From the NCBI GenBank assembly GCA_905250025.1, contig CAJNOJ010000044.1, positions 372,001 to 436,000 of the forward strand: a DNA stretch of 64,000 nucleotides, read 5' to 3'. Positions 26,729-37,792 of the stretch are shown here, in pieces. Source of the DNA: Adineta ricciae. Lineage: Eukaryota; Rotifera; Eurotatoria; Adinetida; Adinetidae. The number at the start of each line of letters is the position of its first letter. The stretch's first letter is position 1. The notes under the pieces were generated by a model. It made no database searches and was not told where the DNA came from. It saw nothing but the letters and a program-made list of their open reading frames with translations. The position numbers and the translations under genes are program-made.

Positions 26729-27544
26729 TGAATCAATGGATAATAATGAGAAAAAGTCTTTGACTTAGTAACTCAGGAATAAATCAGGCAGAAGAGATTG
26801 GTAAAGCGAAATGTTTGAACAGGATATGGAATGATGCATGGAGTAGAACCAATCTACGGGATTAATAATCATTGTGTAACATTCGTGAAGCAGTAGTGGG
26901 GTTAAGATCAAATCTGGCAATGGCAATGTGTGTCTTCATTCTTTTTTTTTAAATAGCAAACAAGATGAAACGCATCAAGATTGGTCCGATACAGTGACTA
27001 TTGCGTACGTACACGGTAGAGTAAAATAAGACAAGAGAGGCAGAAAGAGGGCGTTAGATGATTTTTGCATCACGCAAAGAAGACGGCTCGGATACATAGA
27101 ATTCGATAGTGTGATACATCCACTCGTAGCGAATTCTCATATTTCGACTGTATTGATTGACGCGATACAATCTAGTTTTGATAGATTCAATAAATATATG
27201 CGTCTAAATTCTGTACTAAGATAGATCCTAGTATATAGATTACTATAGTTCTATTCTTAAGAATGAACACAATAAAGCTTAGCATAACCAACTGAGATTT
27301 TGTCGTTTGGAATGCATTGAAGTCGATTGTATGGATTTCTGTTAAGTTGAAATCTGTCTCCATTGATCAGTGACATCTATTTGTATTAGTCTAAGAGGCA
27401 AACAAAAGCAAGCTTTTCTCCTCCTTGCGAACATATTTCATTCGGTAATCAATGGAACGACGAATCTATTTGCTTGTTTATTTCTCTGAATTGGAATAAC
27501 ATCATAATGGTCAGAAATTCTTTCCAGTGTCGGTATCTGTTGCA
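26729..27544. other. Divergent promoter region, LysM and ARMC10-like genes
   Basis: No gene seen. The genes to either side point away from each other, so both promoters should lie here. An acceptor-like TTCTTTCCAG ends at 27527, 17 bases before the ARMC10-like ATG. A T-run lies near 26943-26950. Confidence 0.5.
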
Positions 27545-29359
27545 ATGTCTCATCGACAAAAAATCTATGTTGGTTTGGCCATCTCAGCGGGTGTTTGTAC
27601 CGGTATAGCTGTATTTCTTTACCTCCGTCAACGTCGACAAATCGCTTGTAAATAAAAAATCTCTTGTAATTTTTCGTCAATGTAGTTTATTCGGTTGGAT
27701 TTTAGTATCGAAAGCTCCAGATGATAAAAGTCGATCTCTCACACCTGCGTCTATCATCGCCTCGTTGAAATCGCCTCGTGGTCGTGACTACAATGAGATT
27801 ACATCAGTAGACTCTAATCAGAGTTCGGTAGAGTCGGTGCGGTTTCAAAGCGGTGGTAAGTGGAATTTAGAGCGTTGAGTTGATTAAAATGAGATCTTTC
27901 AAGGTGCTAATTTCGAAGTGAATATTCCTGGCGGTGGTGCAGCATTAACACCAGAGCAAGCCATTGTATTAGTACGATTTCTCGATGAAATTAATGGTGA
28001 TATTGAACGATTAAATCGTATTTTAACTAATATTGCAAACGCGGCCACATTTACAGAAAGTAAGATACCTTTAGCTTTCTATATTCACAAGTTTAAATCT
28101 AGTTTCATCGGCGCAATAAAGTGTGAGATTCATTCTTAATGATTATTTTTAGGTCAAGTCAATTTAACCAATGCCGGTTGTATTGAACGTCTTCGAGAGC
28201 TACTTTCCTCAGTAGAAAACGAAACGACTACATACAAAATTCTCTTAGCTTTGAATAATCTTGCTTTGAATGATTATACTATCAGTCATTTCTCGGTAAG
28301 ACCATCTTTATATCAATACAAGACAATTGATGTCGGGGTTGCATATATTCTAGGGTCTAGTTTTAAATGTTATCAATCTTTGTCGTACAACTCCGTCGAA
28401 ATCACTCGTACGCCTCTACGGATTGAATTTATTGGTGAACATGTCTGTGCTCGAACATCTCCACAGTGAATATATGAAAAATATTACCGATCTTGGTCAA
28501 TTGATTGAATCAACATTTGATAATAACGAAGAAGCTTTGTCCGCTGGAAAGATTCTTGTTAATTTATCAACGAACAAATCAAATCTTGAAACTTTATTAA
28601 AATTGACTGTAAGATTGTATTTCTATTAGAAAACAGTCAATAATCAATTGTCTTTCTCCATAGGGTATCGATATGAAAACAATTGTGAATATTTGCACAC
28701 CAAAGAAGAAATCAGTCGATACCGATGAATCAACAAAATTAGAAGATATTCTCCTTCGTTATTTAACTTTCTATTGCAATTTAGCTGAAATTACCGTAAA
28801 CGATTTGAAATTGGGAACTACAAATGAAAGTAATATGCTTTTGTACGATCCAATTCCATACGGAGAAAATGCAGTTTATTTCGAATTATTCGACCATGTA
28901 GGTTTTGTATATTTCGTATAACACGTACGTATCGTCCTATGACTTCAGGGCAAGCAAATGTCAACGAAGTCTATTCTTCGTCCTCAATATTCTTCACCAA
29001 GTGTCAATAATCAAATCAAGCGTCTTCGCCAGTCGTTGGATACCATTCGTCAGATTCAATTTGAATCCTCGGTTTCATCCGTTCAAGACGAGTTCAACGA
29101 AAGTGATCACGTACAATCGCCTTCGATTACCGATTCGTCAACACCGAAAAAAGTCACACCTGTGTCTGACAATGAAAGTCCAACACAGAATACTTTCGAG
29201 AATTTCGAAAAAGACATTAATGATGAGTTCGCAGATGATGATACAATTCTTCCTGGCGAAACGACACCATCAGATCAATCATTAGCTAGTTTTCGTTCGG
29301 CCTATTCAACCAATGAAAATAACACGTTTACTAGTCCTGAGAAATCACATTCAACATGA
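27545..29359 (+). CDS. ARMC10: ARMC10-like armadillo protein of the mitochondrial outer membrane
   Basis: Seven exons (27545-27647, 27706-27855, 27904-28059, 28153-28295, 28354-28608, 28664-28897, 28949-29359) give 483 residues. An N-terminal membrane anchor, about 8-28 (YVGLAISAGVCTGIAVFLYL), is followed by the positive patch RQRRQ, as in the mitochondrial ARMC10/ARMCX (Alex) family. A disordered Ser-rich linker leads to the ARM region: EQAIVLVRFLDEI, ERLRELLSSVE, KILLALNNLALND, LYGLNLLVNMSVL, AGKILVNLSTNKSNLETLL, LEDILLRYLTFYCNL, and ENAVYFELFDHGKQM, which mirrors the EGSLFFLLHGEEC stretch of human ARMC10. The C-terminal 130 residues are an acidic Ser/Thr-rich extension absent from ARMC10 (about 340 aa). 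Family role: mitochondrial distribution and dynamics. RPL18 follows 161 bp downstream on the same strand. Confidence 0.85.
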
Positions 29360-29520
29360 AATCTCATTCGATTATGACGATTTTCTTCTTCCCATACTCA
29401 CATTCATAGACGGTCCTCTTCAACATGGAATCTTTCATTTTTGATAATAGTTTTGGAGAATTATTTTTGTTTGCCTTGTAGATAACATTTTCGTAACACT
29501 CAACATATTCGATCAATAAC

Positions 29521-30187
29521 ATGGGTGTCGATCTTGACCATCGTTTCGATCGTAAAGCCGTACGACGAGCACCACGTTCCAAAAATTTATATTTGCTCTT
29601 ACTTGTTAAACTCTACCGCTTTTTGGCACGTCGTACCAGCTCAAAATTCAACAAAATTATCTTGAAACGTTTATTCATGTCGAATACAAACCGACCGCCT
29701 CTTTCATTATCACGCCTTGTTCGTCATATGAAAAAGAAAGGTCGGACATGTCTCCACATACTATTTCAATATTCATTTATGTTGTTTTTACAGGTCGTGA
29801 AAACAAGACAGCTGTTGTTGTTGGTTCAATTACCGATGATACACGACTCTACGAAGTCCCTAAACTCACTGTTTGTGCATTACATTTGACTGAACGTGTT
29901 CGCGCAAGAATTCTTGCTGCCGGTGGAGAAATCCTCACATTCGATCAATTAGCACTTCGTTCACCAAAGGGTAAAAGTACTGTCTTATTACAAGGTCCAC
30001 GAAAAGCTCGCAAAGCTAATCGATTCTTCGGTAAGTTACTTGTTCTGTTTGGAAAATAACATTCGGTTGTTACTTAGGACGACCACCCGGTGCTCGTCAC
30101 AGCACAACAAAACCAAAAGTTCGAGCTAAGGGTCGTAAATTTGAAAAGGCCCGAGGTCGACGAGCTAGCCGCGCATACAAGAATTAA
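29521..30187 (+). CDS. RPL18: Ribosomal protein L18 (eL18)
   Basis: Large-subunit ribosomal protein. Three exons, 29521-29740, 29794-30030 and 30078-30187, give 188 residues, the same length as human RPL18. Diagnostic stretches: [87 protein letters not shown] and the basic tail ending RASRAYKN. An acceptor-like TTTGCCTTGTAG ends at 29481, 39 bases before the ATG. With only 161 bp from the previous stop, it could be trans-spliced or share a transcript with the ARMC10-like gene. Poly(A) signal at 30299-30304. Confidence 0.97.
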
Positions 30188-30528
30188 ACAGCTGACAATT
30201 GGTATCATCATCAAATTTACCATTTATCTTACCCGTCAATACTTTTGTTTTTTTCTTGTATACAGCAACAGCAACATAAGAGCAAGATAAGAAAGAATAA
30301 TAAAAGAAAAACTAAACGTGTGTTACACAGTTGAATTATTTTCATTTGAAAGATATCCGATCACCCATTCTGAGCGTGAACACTGCAGATGAAAGAAGTA
30401 GTTGACAATTCAAAATTGCACTTGTTTATCTTGCTTTATTAATAAAATACATACACGCATATATATATAAAAGCAGAGAAACTATAATACATAGGAAAAA
30501 AAATTAAAACGGTTAAATGCTACTGGGT
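30188..30528. other. Convergent 3' UTR region
   Basis: Holds the poly(A) signal of RPL18 (30299-30304) and, on the minus strand, one for DCAF6 (TTTATT at 30435-30440). No gene. Confidence 0.6.
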
Positions 30529-33065
30529 TTATTCGTCGTCGTCATCTTGTCCAAATGCTCCTTCGGGTCGCTGTAAACGGTAGAATGACGTCAACATACG
30601 AAACATGAAGGCAGCGGGTACTGTTATTGTGCTCGATGTTTCCTCCAGCATTGCATGATTACGTTTTATTGTACGATGAATAAGTGCACTATCATCGATT
30701 GGTGCTTGTGCCAGTGGTGAAAACACTTTGATGTTACTATAAATACGCAAAACGAAATGTATGAATGTGAGACAAACGTGAACATACTAATCAATTCCAC
30801 TTGATGCTAATATAGGATAATCTAATGGATGTGGTTGAACACAATTAACGACGTGTTCATCAGCTTGAATAATTCGTACAATGTTGCCGGTGAATTTATT
30901 CCAAATAAATATGTGTCTAAAGAGATATTGATCATTTTACAAGTATTTCTCTGTCGCAAGTCATTACCCGCAATCAGAACCCGACATAACAAATGAATCC
31001 GACCAGAAGTTTGCTTCCTTGATCATTGTACGTGCGTTGCGATGGCCGTCATACGAGTTAATTAAACTGAGACTTGGGACATTTTGCAGAAGATTTTCTT
31101 CTTGACATCGTTCAGCTTCACGACGTTTCATGATGCGATCCCATTTGGCAGTCATTAGTGGATGTCGATTTCGTCGAGATGATGCAGAATTCTCTGCAGT
31201 TGTCGTAGGTGGTGTTGAATGAGGATCTCCACCATTTCTCTAAGGGCAATATCAATATGGCATGATTCAAATTATCGAATGTTTTCTGAATATTTACGTC
31301 TTCATCATCATCCGCACTGTCATCATCATCATCATCATCCTCATCGTCGTCCTCAGCAACATTTCGCGTTCGATTTCTTCCGAATAATATGTCAAATACT
31401 CCAGTTCGCTACAAATAGAAATTACTTATAGTCTGATCCAATATTTGAATAGAAAGAGACAAACATCTTGACTGTTATCAGATTCCGTGTCGTTTTCGGT
31501 TTGATTAGTCGTCGTTCGTGCTTCTTGTTCGGTCGGTGGAGGTGATGGAGGTAGTTCCACAATCGGACTAGTGCTGACTGATGTTGCAGATTGAGGTTGT
31601 GCTACTTCTGCTTCTGCTGTTGCCGTTGTTTCAGTAGTCGATGGTTCATTCGTTTCACTGTTTGTTTCTGTATTAGCAACAAGTTGTGTTAATATATCAC
31701 TCATGCGTTGCATAAAGAAGTTTTGTAGATTACGACCTCGATTCGCTGTTGTTTGCGGTACATTTGTATTCGAATTATCACTTGTTGGTTGTGACTGTTC
31801 CGTATCATTGTTATTATCAGAAGTAGTCGTTGTTGTCGATGGTTGAGCTTTTTCGTGTTCATTCATTGGCCGCGAATCAGGTCCTGAAAATAGCAGGCGA
31901 ACATCAGGAAGGGATTCTACTGAATAAATCTAATTTACCAGTGTCACTCCAATCTCCTCGAAGACGTAACCGTTTAAATTGAGACGGTTTCTTTTCAGGA
32001 GCTGTTGATGATTCGTTTGGCGTCGCTTTACTTTCGTTCAAATTCGCTCGTGCTTGTTTCTCATTTCGATGCTGAGTCAAGCGTTCCTGAGCTTGTTCTT
32101 GGGATACTGTTTGTTTGGGATTAAGCAAATAGAGAGATTCAGATGAATATGACGTCAAAATTTCCGTGCCATGTTGATTAAATACAACCGATGTGATGCG
32201 TGGCGGTCGTTTTACTTTCCGATCAATCAGAACGAAACGAGATATGAGTCCATTGATAGAACCTTCACATCGACGAAATGTCGCTGGGTCAGACTGAGAA
32301 AGTGTAGATAATTTCCGATGATCATACAGGCGAACAGACTAGAAATTATTTCGAGATACATTGAATAGAATCAAGAGAAACACTTACTGAATCAGAACAA
32401 CCACAAACGATTTCATATGGGTTCATCGGATTAACGTCAATTGATGTAATACCCCATTTACTTTTGATCAATATATCATCATTGCAATGTGCTTTTAAAC
32501 AATTACTTTTTGTTCGTAAGTCATACAATCGCACGGTACAATCATCTAAATTTTAGAAATCATATAGAAAATCCGTCTCATGACGTTTTCCTCTGAAAAA
32601 TTTACCAGAGCAAGAGAAGAATAAATCTGGTGTTCTTGGTATAACTCTCACTTCGTAAGTTGTCGCTGCTCCATGACATGTAAAGCATCCATCATTGCTC
32701 TGCGAATTCGCTGGTCGATCAAAGTTTGTATGAAAAATGACACCATCGCCCGAACATGACACAACACGACGATCGTTTGTCTCAGGTAAGAATTTCACTG
32801 AAAAAATATTTTCTCGGTGACCACTATGTACACTTGTCAGAACTTTTGTTGTGTATGGATCTGTGACGATCAAATGCTGATCGTCGGAACCTGATAATAT
32901 TGCCGTGCCACGTTCATTCCAACATATTGTATTTACACAGCCACGATGCACATTTAATGTTCGGTCTAATTTCAATCGTCGTGTGATTGAAGATGAATTT
33001 TTTAATTTAGCTAGTAATCGTCGATGAGACAGAAGACCATATTGTCGTTCTGGAAGATAAGGCAT
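30529..33065 (-). CDS. DCAF6: DCAF6 (DDB1/CUL4-associated WD40 protein)
   Basis: Substrate-receptor WD40 protein of CUL4-DDB1 ubiquitin ligases and a nuclear-receptor cofactor (NRIP). Eight exons, from 32606-33065 to 30529-30736, give 718 residues (human 860). N-terminal WD repeats: [78 protein letters not shown]. The family signature [11 protein letters not shown] follows, then a disordered Thr/Asn/Glu-rich linker with the conserved MQRMSDIL, an Asp run (coded by the CATCATCATC repeat near 31316-31345), and the C-terminal WD part [57 protein letters not shown]. The linker is shorter than in mammals. I chose the ATG at 33065 because it precedes the first family-conserved residues. It sits immediately after TTGTTTTTTCAG, a strong acceptor. 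Confidence 0.95.
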
Positions 33066-33165
33066 CTGAAAAAACAAATTCGCAAGTCGAGTGATTTTTC
33101 TTGTTCTATATTTATTGAATAAACGAAAAACAGAATTCACCTAACAAAACAGAAAACGAAATATT

Positions 33166-35325
33166 TTAACCAAAAATACGCCAGCGTGTTTTAGGCGATA
33201 ATTGTCGTTGAATTGTATCGGATATTTGTGCATATGAACGCATTTGATTGAGACCTTTGCCAAGACCGACTAATGCAAGTGGTGTACTGAATATGCGTCG
33301 AGCAACTTGATGAACATCCTCAGCTTGAATGCGATGAATTCGATTGAAATAATAATCAGCTTGTTGACGTTTGCCTACAAAGAGTACTTGTCTGGCAACA
33401 TCTTCGAAGACAACTGGCCGCTGCTCTAAATTCATGAACAACATGGATTGTAATTGTCTTTTGGCTCGTTCAAGTTCAACGGATTCAGGTGGATATGAAA
33501 CGAGATAACCTATTTCACGAATTGCAACATCGATCATGCTGTTCAGATAGGATGGATAACCACCAAAATGGAAATATAAACAACCAGAATCAGTGTAAGC
33601 TTGATTGTACGATATAGCTGTTTTGATTTCTTCATTTCTAGAGAAAGAAGCACATGTTTCTTTTTCGATCTTTTATCTATATCTTATAAAATAAACGTAC
33701 CTGTTGAGAACATTCATGTAAAAACGAGAATAAAGTCCTTTACCAGGACCACCGGCACTAAACGAACCACCGCCGCCTAATAGTTGACTCAATACACAAG
33801 CAGCGACAAAATCCTGTTCTTCTTTATGAGATGGGGCTATTATACGCAAAACAATTTAATATCTATTAACATTCTGTACCTTCGATTTACCTTCGAAACC
33901 TAAGCCAATATGAGCTATTTCTGGTAAAGGATCAGCACCGAATGATAAATGGCTAAGATCACGTTCGTCCTATGAAATAAGAGAATTCTTCATAACAATA
34001 TAAGATTATCGATGAAATTATCTTACTGTGAGAACACCACCAGTCCATACAGCTTTCGTTTCAGTGGAGGTTTGTCCGTCGCCAGGTTTCTTCTCATTCT
34101 TCGGCACAGAAAAATATCTCTTTCCTAGATCAACCAGCTGTTGATGATCAATTCCAACACCAGCAAGAACCATTCGTTCTGGCTGATAAAATTCTTTCAT
34201 ATATGACTTTATCATCGATGCATCTATGCGTCCAATATTCTCTTCCGGCGTGTATTTTGGTAAACCTAATGTCTTCTTTCCATAGCCAGCCTACAGAGAT
34301 GCGAAACCGTGCAAAAGTTATGAAAGAACAAGTTCAAGTAAGCAATTTACAGCGTGGATCATGTCAGTCAGAAGAGGTGTTGGATCATAGCGTCGATTTT
34401 TCAGATCATCAATTTCATTGAACACCGCTGCTTGTGCACCTTCGATCTGAAAGGCGAGACTCGCTAGTGTTCAAACACGAGTGAATCGAATTGTTTACCT
34501 CTTCGGGAAGTAATCGTGGACGGAATATAGTTTCAGAGAGTAGTTCAACTACACGTTCAATCCCACTTGTCCGACACGACAATGCATATATGATGATGTC
34601 TCTATGAACAAAATGAAATAATATTAGAAATCACAGAACGTGTCCGCATCTTACCGTGAAGTTTGACAATCACATATAGCATTTACTTGATGTAATGAAT
34701 CAATGACTTGTTCACGGTTTTCATATTTTTTCGTTGACTAAAATATAGTTGCGTTCAAATTTTCAGCAAAACGTCTTTCTCTTACCATAAACGCTAATTT
34801 CTCGAGAAAATGTGAAACTCCGCTGGTATACTTCTCTTCGTATCGAGGTCCCGCGGAGATAATAACTAAAATCAGAATAGTCATTTCATTGAAGCAAATC
34901 CGATTCTTACCTCCAACCGTGCAAAAATCACCGAATAACTTTTCTGAAGCAATCTATCAAAGGTAAAAAAAATCAAAATTCAGCTAGAAAGGAACATTCT
35001 AAAAAAAAACTAACTCGAAGACCGTTATCAAGCCTCGTCACATTTGTTTCATATCGGTTTGCATCCGGTACAGCATATTTCACAGATGGTAACCATTCCG
35101 GTGATTTTGATAGAGCAGGAAAATTATAAACTGATGATACTGTCGAGTCACGTCCAAGAACGGGAGAACGAATCGGTTCATCTTTCGATAAATTTTCGAC
35201 ATGTCGCAATCTAACGATATAGAAATGGTGTTTACTGAGAAGCCGATTGTGGAAAAACAATAAGTCTACCTGCAAAATATGTTGGGTGATGCTTGTCGGC
35301 AAAACAGACGAACTCCTTTCAGCAT
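33166..35325 (-). CDS. PMPCA: Mitochondrial processing peptidase alpha subunit
   Basis: Non-catalytic, substrate-holding subunit of the matrix peptidase that removes import presequences. Eleven exons, from 35270-35325 to 33166-33637, sum to 1608 nt and 535 residues (human 525). The N-terminus [19 protein letters not shown] is Arg-rich without acidic residues, a typical presequence, and fixes the start at 35325 rather than a longer open frame that reaches 35491. Family blocks: [32 protein letters not shown] (HFLEK replaces the zinc HxxEH of the beta subunit, as expected for alpha), [18 protein letters not shown], the glycine-rich loop [43 protein letters not shown]. The stop lies 100 bp before the DCAF6 start on the same strand. 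An acceptor-like TATTTTTTCTAG ends 30 bases before the ATG. Confidence 0.95.
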
Positions 35326-35563
35326 TTTGATCGGTAGGAAAATAGAAGTAGTTGCCTAGAAAAAATACTTTTACGTCGAACCCAGAAGTAACCTTTTCCT
35401 CATTGGTGTAAGTAATCAACGAATACTCGATGAAATGTACAACACATCCAACGACTCTTAGCGACGCCTGCCTGAAGATTTTCACAATCATACTGAGTTA
35501 TTAATTGTTTCACATCTTTATCACAATTTATTTTATAACAAACAGAAGAACAAACAAACGTAT

Positions 35564-36094
35564 TCAGTGGACTGTAATATTCTCATGAATCATCGATCGA
35601 ACTGTCATTAACAGATCGATAATATCTATTAAACGATCACCGAGCTGAACAGCCAAGTCACGTGTCAGTGTCCCATTGAAATCAATAACAATTGTTGACA
35701 CGACATGTTCGTGGGAATGAAATGACCGTTCACTAAACGAAAGAACACATGGATGACTACTATTCTGCATATCAATGAATGTATTGTTAACAGCAATATA
35801 GGTGTCAGATGAATTTGAATAAAGAGAAACAAAGATAGAATCATTATTCCGACTGAAATTCGACTGGAAGACATATGGTTTGTGATCGGACACAGTGGTT
35901 GTCTCTTCATTTCGGACAGTTGTCGATGACTGCGTACTCGTAGTCACTGTAGTGAACTCTGATACGGTAATTGAATCAGTCGCATAGATTGATGTTTGAA
36001 AGCTTTTCGTGGAGAAAGTTGTATTGATTGGTACGATCGATTTACAATTGCAAATCAGCATATATGAAAAACAGATCACAAATTGAAACATCAT
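35564..36094 (-). CDS. Secreted Thr/Ser-rich glycoprotein-like protein, unknown
   Basis: Single-exon frame of 176 residues. The N-terminus MMFQFVICFSYMLICNCKS is a plausible signal peptide. The next 50 residues are Thr/Ser-rich (TVTTSTQSSTTV), suited to O-glycosylation, and at least six N-x-S/T sequons follow (NSSDT, NNTF, NSSH, NGTL, NITV and others). The C-terminal 60 residues (VSTIVIDFNGTLTRDLAVQL) could form a small folded module with an SEA-like look, but this is weak. No TM segment or GPI signal is obvious. A TATA-like run (36131-36144) lies about 40 bases upstream of the ATG. The stop is 238 bp from PMPCA on the same strand. I do not recognise the family. Confidence 0.6.
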   Translation of the reverse strand: MMFQFVICFSYMLICNCKSIVPINTTFSTKSFQTSIYATDSITVSEFTTVTTSTQSSTTVRNEETTTVSDHKPYVFQSNFSRNNDSIFVSLYSNSSDTYIAVNNTFIDMQNSSHPCVLSFSERSFHSHEHVVSTIVIDFNGTLTRDLAVQLGDRLIDIIDLLMTVRSMIHENITVH

Positions 36095-36512
36095 GTTCGC
36101 TAGCAAGAAAGTACAATCGCTTTTTAAACATTATATATATATTGATCTCAAAACAATGACCGACGATTATGAACAGACTATTGAAGAGAGGAAATGATTG
36201 AACATGATAATATGTCTCTTTGTATTGGATGATACAAAAAAGCGTTGCTTTTCGATTATTCTCTCTTGTGAAAAGCAAACTTCGATGAATATGTTGACAC
36301 TCGTACTTTTCTCTACCACTAATTTCATTTTCTTCGTTTTATTAATAAAATGTAGGTGGAATATTAAAAGGAAACCTTGTATATACTTTGTAAAACATGA
36401 CGAAGAAAAAATCGAACTAGCAAAAGTAAACAAAACGAATGATGTTACGTATAAAATAGAATACTTTTTGTCCAACAAAGTCTTTTCGTAAAAATAAGTG
36501 TGAAAAAGAATT
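36095..36512. other. Divergent promoter region, secreted protein and tetraspan 1
   Basis: No gene assigned. Open frames on both strands (36198-36491 plus, 36167-36727 minus) are Ile/Phe/Lys-rich and unsupported. The minus-strand TATA-like run at 36131-36144 serves the secreted gene. Confidence 0.45.
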
Positions 36513-37435
36513 ATGTTAACTCCTATACCAGTTGCACAATCTGTAGTTCCTGTTGAAATCCAGCCTCCTATTTCAACGCCATTGGTTCCTGTTGAACCCG
36601 CGACGAATTTATTATGGAAAAAGAAATTTCCGGCAATTTTTTCTGGTATACTTGCTTTTCTGCAATATGGAATGACAGTTGTCATCATCGGATGCGAAAT
36701 TGGTAGTGTGCTTATCGATGTATTCACTGCTACAATATATGTGGGCTTTTGGGCAAGTATATTTTTTGTTAGTGCGTGGATTTCACAAGCAAGTTCAAGT
36801 AAGTTCGATCGTTATTGGTTAAAATTTCATCTTCCTCAAGATAATTTTCAGCTTGTTGCTGCCGTGGTCGACCTTGTGCAACATACACACTGATTAATCA
36901 ATGCATAGCATTAGTTTTTGCCGCTTGTATCATTGGATTCGATGCATATTTTATCAGTTATCCAACAACATGCTTTTTTTCTACAGACATATGCACCAGC
37001 TCATCCTATACTCGTGGCATATTTTATTCAGTAAGGAATTTCTACGATGTTAAAATACCATTGATCAAAGGACAACTCGCTGCTGCTTCAGTTATGTTTG
37101 TTCTATGTCTGATTAGCATTGCACTGTATATATTCACAGCAATGCGCGTGTACCAAGCTAACAAATTATCAACGATTTCATCACCATCAAATCAATACAC
37201 ATTACCATCGACAACGACAGTACCTCCGACATATTCACCGTCAACATTACCAGTTGGCCCTGATGGCTTAGTTACTGCTCCTCCAGCTGTGAACGTTCGT
37301 CAAGCTAAACCGGGCTCTCCTTTATATCATCGGCCAATGATTCATCTTGATCATGCTGAACATCATACAAATGATCTGATATGTCCAACTTGCAGTTCGA
37401 CGATAGCTTTAACTTTAGAAAAGAAAGCAGTCTGA
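36513..37435 (+). CDS. Four-TM membrane protein, orphan family, copy 1
   Basis: Two exons, 36513-36798 and 36852-37435, with a 53 bp intron, give 289 residues. Four hydrophobic segments: GILAFLQYGMTVVIIGCEIG, YVGFWASIFFVSAWIS, CIALVFAACIIGFDAYFI and AAASVMFVLCLISIALYIF. The loop between TM3 and TM4 holds paired cysteines (TTCFFSTDICTSS) and the shared motif KIPLIKGQLAAA. A Cys/Arg patch (CCCRGRPC) lies in the TM2-TM3 loop. The C-terminal tail is Pro/Thr-rich with a short CPTC motif. The layout recalls MS4A/CD20 or MARVEL tetraspans, but I see no family signature. AATAAA at 37470-37475. A clear tandem paralogue follows at 37793. Confidence 0.75.
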
Positions 37436-37792
37436 TAATCGATTATGTATATAAACGATTGACTTTTCAAATAAACCTTTTGTTCAAAACATTCTATTTA
37501 TGATAAATGTATCAGACCTCTAATCGCATTTGAGCGTGTTGACATAAATGCGAAAATGATAGTGATTCTCAAATAAGATCAGATTATGTTTCACATCTTT
37601 GTGAACTAGTATCACATTCCATAGTTTTATTTCTTGATGTGATTGTGTGTATTCGAGAAATCAACAATACGAATCAAAAAGAAAAGTGAAGAGAAAAGAA
37701 AACCTAGTAATTGACTGATCACATAAACAAAAGAAAAAGTAATAAGAGAATACGATTGATGGAATGGAACGAAAAATTAAAGCATTCTAATC
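37436..37792. other. Spacer between the tetraspan paralogues
   Basis: Contains the poly(A) signal of copy 1 (37470-37475) and the presumed promoter of copy 2. No gene. Confidence 0.5.

Noticed and set aside
33066-33140. Extension of DCAF6 upstream of 33065
   Set aside because: It begins at a GTG, not ATG, and runs through a strong acceptor; the conserved N-terminal residues start after 33065.
34973-35491. Longer N-terminus for PMPCA beginning at 35491
   Set aside because: The extended frame passes through splice sites and is not family-like. The ATG at 35325 gives a clean mitochondrial presequence after splicing.
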